Shown: in pieces, positions 1 to 10,678 of the stretch | Position numbering within the stretch: the stretch's first letter is position 1 | How the letters are laid out: the number at the start of each line of letters is the position of its first letter | Origin: Capsicum annuum | Taxonomy: Eukaryota > Streptophyta > Magnoliopsida > Solanales > Solanaceae | Direction of reading: 5' to 3' | DNA length: 64,000 nt | Assembly (NCBI RefSeq): GCF_002878395.1 | Contig: NC_061119.1 | Coordinates: 49,592,673 to 49,656,672, forward strand | Made by a program: the position numbers and the translations under genes | Notes under the pieces: model-generated | Seen by the model: the letters and a program-made list of their open reading frames with translations, nothing else | Told to the model about the DNA's origin: nothing | The model's database searches: none

Positions 1-762
1 GGGACCGACTGATGAAATATCACATACCTGAAAACAAACTACTTGGACAAACTTATTGAAACTTGAACTTGCTTTAGATGAACCCTAGTTTGGCGTTCGA
101 GAGGAGAAATCGCTTGTTTTGCTCTGTGTTCATAAATTTGTTATAATAGGTTAGTATAATGTTTTCCCTTAATAACTGATGTTTTAGAGGGCTTAAACGA
201 CGTGGGTTGGATTAAAATGGGGTGGAATTTACCAAAGGGCCCTCGTTAAAACATGCAAGAATTTTTGTTCCCAGTCGTCACGGCTCAACCTATGATTCCT
301 ACCTTCTAGCCATGAGTCATGGTCTGAGTCATGACTTGAGATTATGAGGTTGGGCTCTTCACTATAAAGGTGGTGACTCCCCTCCTAATGACTCGTATGG
401 TATGACTACGAGTCATTGAGAGTAGTCATATTCTAAGACTCAGTTTCTGTGTTTTTTTCTGTTAAGGTGATGAGGCCACCTAATAACTCATCGTCACTAA
501 TAACAAGTCGTAGGGACTAGTCATTACCCCTCGGCTAAAGTTTGAGGTCTTCACTGAAGTGTCAATTTCTCATATGCAATGACTCATTACGTCTGGTGAT
601 GACTCGTTACCAGGTCATTGTCGTTGGCTGTGTGATAGTCCCTTAGGAATTTCTCTATAACTTTTTGTCATGACATCAGATTAAGGTGAGACTTGTAGAC
701 TTGGAAAACTAATTTTATGGCCTATCTTTTGATGGGCTTAGAACTCTAAAACTTGAGGTATT
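1..762. other. Unassigned repeat-like non-coding DNA
   Basis: No reading frame here looks like a gene. The stretch is rich in short GACTCGT/ACGAGTC words, for example near 396-420 and 598-606. The same words recur in the family-B/D LTRs and in the Athila-type LTR of this window. It may be a fragment of another LTR, but no end, primer site or polypurine tract is visible, so no element name is given. Confidence 0.4.
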
Positions 763-2654
763 AGATGTATACACCTATCAAGCTCTTCTCACGAGGTAGG
801 ACCCATATGGAGCTCACAACTATATGCAATTCAATAACCAATACCAATACCAATACCAATCCAATATCCAGAACTCCTCTCCGGCACATGATCTTTGATA
901 AAGGGTTTATAAAGATGTCACATTTTCTGTCAGAAAAAAACAGTATTTCCACGGTGGTACCAATGCCTCATAAAAGTATATGATATAAGTATGTAATGCT
1001 CATAATCAAACCAGAATAAGAATTTCAAAATCCAACCAATATACCAAGCATGTGAGCTAAAAATCCACTCATTAAGCTAACCATACATAATCTAATAAAA
1101 TCCATATAACAGTAGAGTAAGATATGTAATAATATGTCATTGATACCATGTAAATCCCAATGCGGACAATTTCCACAAACAAGAAAACAACTAATATATA
1201 AATACCAGGCCAACAACATCATATAAGACCCGCATAGTTACACATAGCAACTAATGTCTCAAAAAGTCCAGATAACAACAACGTAGCCCCCCACACGAGC
1301 ACAAAATAGTAATAACAACATTTTTATGATTAGTACTCATACCCATAACATGTTTTTATATCATTATTAACTACCCATTCCAATCTGAAGAAAGTTAAGT
1401 CATAACCTACCTCTAATTAAGAAAACCAAATCCAAATGTCTTCAACACAGACCCTTCACCTCATTTACAGACTCAAAATTAACTAAAACATACAAATATA
1501 GAATCTACTTGTCAAAAGAAAGCAAATGGTACATATATTGGCCATTTTTGATACGGTATCAAAGTGAAACCCTGAAATAGATATTTGAAAAAGAAGGGTA
1601 AACTTGGAATTTTAGTTCATAAATATATTACCCATGATTAAAGGAACTCATAGAAGAAAACCCAAGTGAAAATAGGTTGAAATTGGAGTTTAAATCTAAG
1701 AAATACTAATTTAGGTCTTTTGGGCCAAAATTTCCAAATTTCACTTTTGAAATCATGATTTAACAAGCTTTAGGTGACAAGAATTGAATAAGAGTGATTG
1801 AATAGCAGTTTGGAGCTCATCCAAGCTTGAAAATGGAAGAAATTGCTAAAAAACTCTAAAACCAAAGCTAGAAGTCTTAAAAATGGTGGAAAATTGAGAA
1901 TAATATATTTATCTATTGTACCAGCTGTAATCACTTAAGCGACTAAATAATCTCTTAAGATATAATCTTTTAAGTGATTAAATGGTTGTTTTAGCTACCA
2001 AATAGTTGCTTAAGCAAAAATAGGTCAACTCAGCAGGGCCGCTTATGAGGCCCCTTGGTCGCTTAAGTGATTGGAACACCTTAGTTTGGCCAGTTAAGCG
2101 GCATTGCTTAAGAGACCATAGGGTCACTTAAGCGACTACCTCAGCTTGTGATGCACTTGCAAACTTGGAATATTTCCAAATTTCCGATAGGGCCCTCGGG
2201 ATTTATTGGAAATCTCTAGAATGCAAATAAGATATGATACTAGACTGAATTTGACGTTTCAGATCAATGGTGATATCATATTTTTTTAAAAATATTATTT
2301 TCACAAAATTAACCTTCGAGACTTAATTTTACAACTTTTCAAACTGAGGTCAAAATGAGATACCAAAGTCGTAAAATACACCAACTATGTTACCAACCTA
2401 AAATTAGCGTTTTAGATCTACTGACACATTTTATTTTTTCATCTGACTCGCGGAACAATGAATATTGACCAAAGTCAACTATAAGGTCTTTTTAACCTCT
2501 AAAGACCACAAATTCACACAAAATGCATCAAAATGTATTGGGAACCGTGGAAATTATCCCCATACCTCAAAAACATCATAAAGCAACCATAGGGAGGGGT
2601 AAAAATGTTCAAATCATATAAAAATGAATACTTTACAAAAATCAAGTCATTACA
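763..2654 (-). repeat. 5'-truncated LTR of the element-C family
   Basis: From about 763 to 2654 this stretch follows 33800-35672 closely and in the same order. Shared landmarks are the GAGGTAGGACCCAT word (793 and 33824), the ACATTTTCTGTCAGA word, the AAGAAAACCCAAGTGAAAA word near 1656 and the final CATTACA. The right end (2654) matches the LTR edge of element C exactly, and the following bases differ, as expected at an element border. The first roughly 400 bp of the plus-strand left side of the full LTR are missing. No internal retroelement sequence is attached, so it is a truncated solo LTR or a remnant. Around 1925-2150 it holds a cluster of GCTTAAGC-type palindromes. Confidence 0.75.
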
Positions 2655-3404
2655 GTTGTCTAGGTGTATATTAAAATTCAACAGTTCAAAGATATCACAT
2701 TTATCGATTGGCTGAGTGCATCTGGTACAAGTTCAATACGAAAATTTCAAAGGAAAACCTACTTACCCAGAATCAATTATTCTTTAATTGTAGATTATAT
2801 ACTTTTTCGTATATTTTTTGATGAAATATCCATTCCTTATTCATGTTAGGGATTATTGGGTTCTAGTGAAATGTGAATGGAAAATGAAGGGAAAGTGAAA
2901 TGCATGTTCACTTTATAAAAAAAGTATTCTCCGACATTGGTGGAAGAAAATAAAATTCTTGTTCTTAAATATAGAAGCACTCCTACATTTGAATAGTGAG
3001 GCAAAAATAAGACAAGCCTTGTGTGTCGTTGTTGCTCACTTGACTCGGTTTCGGCTTCAGCTTCAACTTCGAACTTGGATTTGGATTTGTAAATTTATCT
3101 ATAGAGAGATTATCTATTTGGAGAAATTCATTTGAAGCTTGAGATTTAAATATGTTTGAATCCAATAATCTAATATGAAAATATTCTCCATTTGCGAACG
3201 CACATAAACATGTACAAAAACATGTCACAACGCACCTCGACGGGATGCGACCCTTTGAGGTATTGTTGGAAAGCAGAAAAATGACATGTGAGTTTAGGTT
3301 ACCATATGTTTATGCATATGGGATCTGTAGATAAGGAAGTACATTTTGTTTTGACAAACAGCGACCTTCGACCGTATTTAGACCACCTGCAAGCGTAGGT
3401 CGGT
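2655..3404. other. Intergenic, nothing recognised
   Basis: The stretch is AT-rich with short open frames only (a 61-codon frame from 2664 and an 81-codon minus frame at 2983-3228), and neither resembles a known family. The left border is the LTR edge at 2654 and the right border is where viral similarity begins. Confidence 0.4.
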
Positions 3405-4050
3405 GTTAATCTAAAACAATGTATCTAAAATATTCAATTAAATTCTCTTTCATAAGTATTTTTGTCAATCTTATTTCTTCCATATCTTGTCTCCAATATT
3501 TTAAATACTCATAGTCTATCATTTTATCCTAAAGTAGTTGTGATACTGCAAATTTCTTTGTAATAATTTATTATAATTATACTATATCTGATATTAAAAT
3601 ATAGGTTATCTATTTTGTTAATTATCCTGTCTTTTTCGTCTATGAATAATTCTATGTTTAAATCATATTCTAAACTGTCTTTTAATTCTAGTTGTTTTAT
3701 GATTTTATTTATCCAAATTAATCTTTCTTTTAATTGTTCTCTTCCTTTTCTAAGCTGATTTCTATAATTAATTTCTTCATATAGCCAACTTTGTTTTTCT
3801 CTAAATCTTTGAATATATTCTAGCATTTCTTAATCTATATAATATCCATCTGAATAATTATCTAGGTAGTAGTGGTGATTGTCATCACTTAAGTATATTT
3901 CTCCTAACTCGTCTTCTATCTGGTTTATATCTAACTCTTCATCTTCAATGTTAAATATTTTTTTCCCATATTATTTTCTTTACGTCTATAATTTCTATAT
4001 CTCTAAGTATGTATAAAACTAGTACTTCAAAATTATCTGTCATTTATCCG
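3405..4050 (-). pseudogene. Endogenous pararetrovirus fragment: leader-region ORF, inverted
   Basis: On the minus strand an ATG at 4043 opens a frame starting MTDNFEVLVLY. It breaks by a one-base shift near 3962 and continues in another frame through a stop near 3830 into a charged, helix-rich segment (3524-3826) that ends around 3410. Its first 30 codons resemble the plus-strand frame that follows the viral leader at 11516 (MVDKFKILVLY), so both are copies of one viral ORF lying after the promoter and leader. The function of that ORF is unknown to me. The lysine/glutamate-rich middle suggests a coiled coil. The copy points away from the main viral copy, giving a head-to-head join at 4050-4065. 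Confidence 0.65.
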
Positions 4051-4064
4051 CACCCCCCTCCAAT

Positions 4065-4077
4065 TGGTATCAAAGCC
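4065..4077 (+). promoter_or_regulatory. Pararetroviral primer-binding site (tRNA-Met type)
   Basis: TGGTATCAAAGCC differs at one base from the plant initiator-tRNA-Met primer site TGGTATCAGAGCC used by Caulimoviridae and many LTR elements. It lies 110 bp before the first viral ORF and at the very start of the plus-strand viral copy. That position fits the minus-strand origin, from which caulimovirid genomes are numbered. No LTR ends next to it. Confidence 0.75.
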
Positions 4078-4187
4078 TATGCTAATTAAAGTTACGGAAG
4101 TCGTATATAATTGGATTTATTTGATTTTTATTAGTTATGATAAAATTAGATTTAGATATCCACCAAAATATTATAAATATTGTTTAG

Positions 4188-4370
4188 ATGAATAACGTAC
4201 AAAAACCACAACAATATAAAGAATTAAAACAAATAATATCTGAAAAACGTAAAGAATTAAAAATAAGGATAGAAAGACTACAGTCTAACACAATTGTCGG
4301 AGTTAGTAAAAACTCAATAAATGCACAAAAAAGAAGAAATATCAAATTTAGAATCAACAATAGATAGTCT

Positions 4371-4433
<63 letters not shown>

Positions 4434-5190
4434 ACACAACCTATATACATTTAAATAAAATGAACAAAAAAGAAATTATAATAGATGAAAAAACATATGA
4501 AAATCACGAAGGATTAAAAATAAAAATAGTATTCTCTAATTTAGGAAGGAGATGTAAGAAAATAGGTGAACATTTATATTTAATGTTAGAAAAAAGAAGA
4601 ATTAAAATTATAAGATAAGTTGACAGCCATGGTAAGAATAGAAAGAGAAAACGAAGAGCTAGATAGAAAAAAGGAAATAGATAAAATAAAACAACAAACC
4701 ACAGAAGAAATACGAAAAATAGAAGAAACTAAAAATAGTAGGATTGCTGAATTAGAAAAAGAACTACAAATGCTAAAAGATTTGTATGAAAAAAGATAGA
4801 AAGAAAAAGAAAAAAAAAGATAAAGAACAAAAATTATTAATTGAGATAAATCAATTTAAAGAAAAATTAGAAATAAAAAATAAAGAACCAGAAACCAGTG
4901 AATTAGAAATAAATGCAATAGATGTTGAAGAAACAAATAATTATGATTCGGAAGATAGTGAAACATATGTAGAAATTCTAGAAAATATAGGAAAACTAGA
5001 AATTAATGAAAAACAAGAAGTAATTAATAAAGAAAACCTAGAACTAATAAATATAGAAGTAAATATTCTAGATAAAAATATAATATCTAGTACATCAGAA
5101 ATAAAAAAAAACCAACCTATAATTACAAAAATAAGTTTAAAAGATATAATCCAAAGAATGAATATAATAAATGGATACCAAAACAAATAA
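4188..5190 (+). pseudogene. Pararetrovirus ORF1 N-terminal coiled-coil part (broken)
   Basis: A series of lysine/glutamate-rich frames runs in one direction with at least three frame changes. One starts at ATG 4188, the next covers 4322-4618, one follows near 4630-4800 and the last is 4786-5190 (134 codons). The composition (Lys, Glu, Ile, Asn; heptad-like) fits the coiled-coil/acidic N-terminal part of a caulimovirid capsid polyprotein, and the capsid region follows directly. Between 4322 and 4618 a long TA repeat is read as alternating Tyr and Ile without a stop and in frame with both flanks. A family assignment from this segment alone would be weak; it rests on the order of the parts. Confidence 0.6.
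4374..4431. repeat. (TA)n microsatellite, about 29 units
   Basis: This is an uninterrupted TA run inside the viral ORF1 region. Because TA/AT codons in this register give only Tyr and Ile, the run does not stop the frame that enters from 4322 and leaves toward 4463. Confidence 0.97.
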
Positions 5191-6255
5191 TTAATTAGAA
5201 CTTTTTAGATTTAGACTGTGTAATAGACACATATAAAATAATAAAACTATGGGTAGGATACATGTCAAAACAATTATTAGATAATAAAATAGATACAACA
5301 AACACACCAGAATATATAGAAAAAACATTAGTAGGAACAGTAAAATTATGGTTTTTAAACCTAGCCGAAGCAAGTAAAAATGTACTAAGATCTGATAATA
5401 AAACAAAAAGAATATCAATACCTACTAAAATACTACCAACAGAAATATTGAAAAAATATGAAATAGCTATAAGAGAAGAATTTAGTAGTATAACAATAGA
5501 AGAAGAAGAGCAAAATAAAGAGAAAGATACGAATAGGAATTTAATATTAAAATTAGCAATTTGTAATATGTGCTATATAGATGAGTATACGTGCGCATTT
5601 AAAGAATATTATTATAAAGGAACATATAATATAGAAGAAAGTAAAGAAATATAATNNNNNNNNNNNNNNNNNNNNNNNNNNNNNNNNNNNNNNNNNNNNN
5701 NNNNNNNNNNNNNNNNNNNNNNNNNNNNNNNNNNNNNNNNNNNNNNNNNNNNNNNAAAATTTTTACAACAATGGTATAGAAATCTATGTGAAAAATATAG
5801 AGAAGAAATAAAAATGGAAAAAAACATTAATAAGAAATTTAGCATGTTGCAAAGATAAAATAGCACCTCAATTTGGATGTGAAGAAAGATAGTATAAGAA
5901 AAGAAAAAGACATAAGAAATATAAGAAATACAAAAAATCAAAATATAAATATAAGAAACCAAGAAGAAGATATTATGTAAAAAATTATAAACATAAAAGA
6001 CCATATAGAAAAAAGAAATCTATAAAAGAATGTACTTGTTATAATTGTGGAAAACTAGGACATTTAGCTAGAGATTGTAAATTTCTAAAAAACCTAAAAA
6101 ATAAACAAATATCAGAAATATAAATAGCAAATACAGAATATATGCAGATAGATTAAATAGATTATGAATTAGAAAGTGAAGATAGTATATATGAAATTTT
6201 GAAAAATAAAACAGATAATGAAATAGATAGTGAATTAGATGAATCAAATGACTGA
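5191..6255 (+). pseudogene. Pararetrovirus coat protein region (gapped)
   Basis: Frame 5262-5654 (130 codons) and the weakly open bases before it form the globular capsid part. After an assembly gap the frame resumes with a strongly basic Lys/Arg/Tyr-rich stretch (about 5880-6030). A zinc knuckle follows at 6037-6078, C-X2-C-X4-H-X4-C (CYNCGKLGHLARDC), with all four metal ligands kept. An acidic Glu/Asp-rich tail ends at TGA 6253. Capsid, basic arm, CCHC knuckle and acidic tail in this order are characteristic of Caulimoviridae coat proteins, which package the DNA genome. In-frame stops near 5855, 5890 and 6121 show that it is dead. The next gene starts inside its last codons. Confidence 0.85.
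5656..5755. other. Assembly gap of exactly 100 N
   Basis: One hundred N characters interrupt the viral coat gene. A round 100 usually stands for a gap of unknown size, so the true distance between 5655 and 5756 cannot be read from this sequence. Confidence 0.99.
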
Positions 6256-7104
6256 AGAAGATATAAAAGTGAACAAAATAACTGAAGAAGATATAAAAAT
6301 AATAACAAAGGAAGAATATTTAAATGAAGAAGGAACAGATCAAAAATAATATTTGACAGTAATATATTTGACAAAATAAAAGGAAAAGAATTAGACTTAA
6401 GTGTAGAAAAATATTTAAAATACCAACAATAAAAAATATATTTAGTAGAAAAAAGGAAGAATACTACGTAGTAAGCCAAAACGAACATGTAATAGACTGC
6501 AGATATGCAAAAGGAAGAGCTAGTATACCACTAGTAACAAAAAGAATAATTAATAAAGAAATAAACGACATAAAAAGTAAAGACCCAATAAAATATGTAC
6601 ACCTTGGAAGAACAGAGATATTAATAAAAACATGTTTTAGAGAAGGAATAGATACACCAATAGAATTATATTTAGCAGATGATGGAATTATAAAACCTAT
6701 AGAAAAAAGTATAATAACAGCCATAAAAGGAAATTTAATTTACTAAAAGTTTAAATTTATAATAAGTACGGATTATTCAGTAGCAATAACAGATAAAAAT
6801 ATAGATAAATCATTAGTATTATATTGAAAAATATCAGGAATAGAACTAACCCCACGAAGTAAAACATTTATAGCAAGATGTAAAAATCTATATGTATTAA
6901 CAACAAAACATAAAATAAAAGGAAAAAATAAAATAAATAAAATACAAATAGAAAGTCCTTTTGAACAATTTATAAAAACAATTGATGATAATGATTATAG
7001 TTACAAAGACATAAAGATAGAAGAAGATTTAGAAATAATAAATGATAGAATAAGTACAACAAAAATAATAGCTCATGAAAAAACAAAATCATCAAGCTCA
7101 TAAA
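6239..7104 (+). pseudogene. Pararetrovirus movement protein (broken)
   Basis: The start is taken at ATG 6239, which overlaps the end of the coat frame (stop at 6253); a second ATG at 6248 is also possible. After two frame changes the central part (about 6415-6745) carries a 30K-type movement-protein core. It includes a conserved-looking stretch (HLGRTEILIKTCFREGID, about 6601-6654) followed by an acidic residue pair after an ELYLADDG segment. Such proteins bind nucleic acid and widen or tubulate plasmodesmata for cell-to-cell spread. Stops at about 6744, 6826 and 7100 break it. Position after the coat gene matches solendoviruses and cavemoviruses and differs from caulimoviruses, where movement comes first. 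Confidence 0.75.
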
Positions 7105-7140
7105 AAAGAACAAGTTATGAAACAACTTCAACAGTTAATT

Positions 7141-7505
7141 TAAATCAATAATATATAACAGGAACAATAAATGAAAAAGAATATTTAGTACTTTTAAACA
7201 CAGAACAAGAAGAAAATTATATAGCAAAATATCTAGTAAAAAGTGAAGAAATAAAATCTAATAGTGATATATGCCCAGATCTACCAAGGAGTCTAATAAA
7301 CATTAAAGATACGGCAGAAAAAGAAATAATAATAGGAGTTAGAAAAATAAAAATAGAATTTGAAATAAAGGAAGAAATGCAAAAAGCAGACATAATATTA
7401 GGAATAAAATGGTTAGAACAAGTACAACCATACAATAGAGAACATACACAATTATCTATAACATATAATAAAGAAAGATTATTCATAAAAAAAACTTTAA
7501 CATGA
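7141..7505 (+). pseudogene. First retropepsin-like segment of the virus
   Basis: An almost unbroken frame of about 120 codons follows the movement region. Near its start a hydrophobic strand leads into LLNTEQEENYI, at the place where a retropepsin has its hydrophobic-hydrophobic-D-T/S-G-A motif. Here the Asp reads Asn and the Gly reads Glu. About 65 residues later ADIILGIKWLEQ resembles the second conserved retropepsin strand (I-L-G-x-x-W/F-L). It may be a degraded or non-catalytic protease-like domain between movement protein and polymerase. It is separate from the second such segment that follows. Confidence 0.5.
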
Positions 7506-7545
7506 TATAAAAATATATGTACTTGTAGAACTAATAGTATAAGGA

Positions 7546-7866
7546 TATTATAATAGGTATTATACACCTATGATAGATAAAGGAACAGAAGCAAACTTAT
7601 GTAGATACAACTGTTTATCAGAAAGTAAATGGGATAAATTAAAAACACCAATAGTAGTCAAAAGATTTAATAATGAAGGAAACTTAATTACATATAAAGC
7701 TAAAAATGTAAAAATACAGATATGGGATAAAATAATAACAATAGAAGAAATCTAAAATTATGAACTAACATCAAAAGATATGCTTTTAGGAATTTCATTT
7801 TTAGATAAATTATACCCACATATAATAAATAAAATAAATTGGTGGTTTACAACACCATGTAAATAA
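7546..7866 (+). pseudogene. Pararetrovirus aspartic protease at the polymerase N-terminus
   Basis: The frame reads YYTPMIDKGTEANLCRY near 7558-7608, and 7570-7755 is open. The D-x-G core of a retropepsin is visible with Thr changed to Lys. After one stop at 7753 the frame goes on to MLLGISFLDKLYP (about 7780-7818), the second conserved strand. The enzyme would release protease, reverse transcriptase and RNase H from the viral polyprotein. It lies directly before the reverse transcriptase, as in Caulimoviridae. Confidence 0.65.
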
Positions 7867-8970
7867 AAAGTAAGAGCAAAAAGAATTATTAATAAAATAA
7901 GAAAGAAAACTGATTGGATAGAAGGAAGTGAAAAAATTACACAAAATTAGAAAATATAAAAAATTCAAAAGACACAGTAGAACTAGTTGTATTTTCGATA
8001 AATAAAAAAGAAATAACTATATTTTCAATAGATAAGGTAGAAATAATAAAAAAAAAATTAAGACAATTATATAGTGAAGATCTATTAAAAGGATGGGAAA
8101 AACATAAAACTACTATAAAAATTTAATTAATAGATAAAAATAGCATAATAACTCAAAAATCATTAACATATAATTTTGAAGATTTAAAAGAATTTAAAAT
8201 GCATATTGATGAATTATTAGGAAAACAGTATATACAAAAAAAAATAGTAAACACAATAGTCCAGCATTTATGGTAAATAAACAAAAAAGAGGAAAAAGTA
8301 GAATGGTTATTGATTATAGAAATTTAAATGCAAACATTATGACATATAACTATCCAATAACAAATAGGATATTAAAAATAAGACAAATATAAGGATATAA
8401 CTATTTTAGTAAATTTGACTGTAAATCAGGTTTTTACCACTTAAAGTTAGAAAAAGAATCTAAGGAATTAACCATATTTATGGTACCACAAGGATTTTAT
8501 GAATGAAATGTATTACCATTTGGATATAAAAATGCACCAGGTAGATATCAACATACTATGGATAGTTATTTTAAACAATTACCTAATTGTATAGTATAGA
8601 TAGATGATATACTACTATATACAAAAACTAAAGCGGAACATTTAAAATTATTAGAACAATTTACAGATATAATAGAAAAATTGAGAATAAGTTTAAGTGA
8701 AAAGAAAGCCGAAATTATGAAAAGCCAGATAGAGATTTTAGGAATACAAATAGAAAAGTGGAGTAAAAATGCAACAACATATAGTACAAAAAATAATAAA
8801 TTTAAAAGAAGAATTAGATACCAAAAAAAATTACAATTATTTTTACGATTAGTAAATCAAGTAATAGAATATATATCAAAATTAGAAGAAAACCTAAAGC
8901 CTTTACAGAAAATATTTAAAAAGGACGTAGAATACAATTACAACGAAGATGATAAATAACAAGTCCAGAA
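7867..8970 (+). pseudogene. Pararetrovirus reverse transcriptase
   Basis: Recognisable blocks in order: MVIDYRNLNANI (about 8302-8337), FSKFDCKSGFYHLKLEKES with the first catalytic Asp (about 8404-8460), LPFGYKNAPGRYQHTMD (about 8514-8565), and the catalytic pair as IDDILLYTKT at 8600-8629. The residue before IDD, normally an aromatic, is a TAG stop. Both catalytic Asp codons (8603-8608) are kept. The thumb/connection region runs on in an open frame from 8681 to 8956. Several in-frame stops (8396, 8503, 8597 and others) make it non-functional. The sequence pattern is caulimovirid rather than Ty3, and no integrase follows. Confidence 0.9.
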
Positions 8971-9442
8971 AATAAAAATACTTTGTAAAGAATTACAAAA
9001 ATTACAATTCCCAGACGAAGACAAAAAATTTATATATATAGTAGAAGTAGATGCAAGTGAATATAGTTATGGAGGAGTACTTAAATATAGGTACGAAAAT
9101 GAAAAATTAGAACATCACTGCAGATTCTACTCAGGTACGTTTAATGAAACAAAAATAAAATGGAAAATAAATAGAAAAGAATTATGTTCGTTACATAAAT
9201 GTTTATTAACATTTGAACCATATATTGTATATAAAAAATTTATTGTGAGAACAGATATTACCCAGGTTTGATGGTGGCTAACAAAGAAAAAACAAAATTC
9301 AGTTACAATGAAAGAGATTCAAAGACTAGTATTGAATATATTAAATTTTACATTTACAATTGAAGTAATTAGTACTAACAAAAATGTTATTGAAGATTAC
9401 ATATCAAGACAAAGCTACACAGACTGGTATAATAGAAGATGA
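8971..9442 (+). pseudogene. Pararetrovirus RNase H
   Basis: This is a nearly continuous frame from about 8990 to the stop at 9440. The three expected acidic residues are present: Asp in VEVDASE (9050-9052), Glu in NRKEL (9179-9181) and Asp in VRTDIT (9254-9256). One TGA at about 9270 replaces the Lys/Arg expected after the TQV word. RNase H removes the RNA template during reverse transcription. The end overlaps the next viral ORF by 59 bases (9384-9442), a compact arrangement normal for a virus. There is no integrase, as expected for a pararetrovirus. Confidence 0.88.
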
Positions 9443-10678
9443 TGCTTTAGAAAAGATACTCAAAACCCTAACTACGCTTTCAATGAAAGTGGACAGTGTG
9501 GGTAATGAAATAGAAAAGCTAAAGACTAATGAAGTTAAACTGAAGTCTGAAGCCACAAATCAGCTAACTGAGCAGTGTGCAGAGCTATGTCGATCGGAAG
9601 ACATTAAAATTCCAGAGCTATGTTGATCGGAAGACATTAAAAGGAGACGTTGGGACACTCCATAAAACCTATAACGTTTATTAATCTACAATTGCAGGTA
9701 CAAGCAAAGGAGTTAGTGGAAAAAGATACCAGAACACGAACATGAATAAGATATTTGAAAAACCATTTATACCAAAAGCATAAAAAGACTTCTTGTACAT
9801 ACCCCCACAAATTACCACATATCGAGATAGTTTGAATCAAGATAAAACAACTTATAACCATATAGCCCGAGGATATATAGAAAATATCTACAAAGTACAA
9901 ACTTTTCTAAACCTTAACCCCAGAGCTACAAATACCCAAGAACCAAACAAAAACTACATAACCTAAAAATTCCAAGGTTACAACAAGCTAATCGCACTAC
10001 CCAAAACCAACCCAAGCTTAATAAAAACTTGTTTCGACTATGGCTTATTAAATACCGTATAAACCTAAGATGGAGAAGAACTAATAGCTATAGAAGAATT
10101 ACATAAAGTATTCACCACCTATAAAAGAGTAACCAAAGGAAATCTATTTTATATAAAGTTTTATACTGCACCAGCAGAGATATTATACGACGAGATCAAA
10201 TCAGTTATACAAATTGTAAAAATAGGATTAACTAGAGATATGATTATAGCGGAAGATATCATGCAGCATCCAGAGATACCCAAAATCAAGATACCTGATT
10301 TTTATGCAAATAAATGACTTATTGGAATAGCTATAATTATTCAAGAATTAGCAAATAATTATATCAATGGAAACCACTATGGATCTATTATTCAAGATAC
10401 CATAACATGATTTATTCAAATTCAAGAGAACTACGACAAACAGATATGGAAGATGTCAGACAATGGATAACGTCCAGAAAAACAATCTACAGCAAGAGCA
10501 ATTAGGAAAAGATTTATTTTAGATGGATTATTAACAAGATATTGCAAGGTAATTGGACACAAATATCCAGACCATCAATGTTCGAAATGTAATGGAGGAG
10601 ATAATATTATCCCAGAAGTCCAGCTAGAATAAAAGAAAAAATCAACCAAGAAGATAAGAACGCTAGCTAGACAATAAC
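9384..10678 (+). pseudogene. Pararetrovirus transactivator/inclusion-body protein (broken)
   Basis: The first part (9384-9623, 80 codons) is a coiled-coil-like segment. The central part, in other frames from about 9740 to 10440, carries the long conserved body of the caulimovirid transactivator/viroplasmin, with a stretch near 10085-10180 and another near 10190-10310. Near the C-terminus a small finger-like motif GHKYPDHQCSKCNGG (about 10546-10590) is intact. The known role of this family is re-initiation of translation on the polycistronic viral RNA and formation of the inclusion body where virus assembles. A 33-base duplication at 9581-9646 and many stops break it. Only some caulimovirid genera encode such a protein, and it is absent from badnaviruses. 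Confidence 0.75.
9581..9646 (+). repeat. 33-bp tandem duplication in the transactivator gene
   Basis: The words starting at 9581 and 9614 match for about 28 bases with one C/T difference. The unit is 33 bp, eleven codons. In the second unit the differing base turns a CGA codon into TGA, so the frame stops at 9624. Confidence 0.9.

Noticed and set aside
4184..4450. Minus-strand frame of 88 codons with a Tyr-Ile tract
   Set aside because: It exists only because the TA repeat has no stops on either strand. The flanks are antisense to the viral ORF.
5612..6004. Minus-strand frame of 130 codons
   Set aside because: It spans the 100-N gap and is antisense to the viral coat gene.
7217..7567. Minus-strand frame of 116 codons with many hydrophobic residues
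   Set aside because: It is the complement of AT-rich viral coding sequence; hydrophobic content is expected for such shadows.
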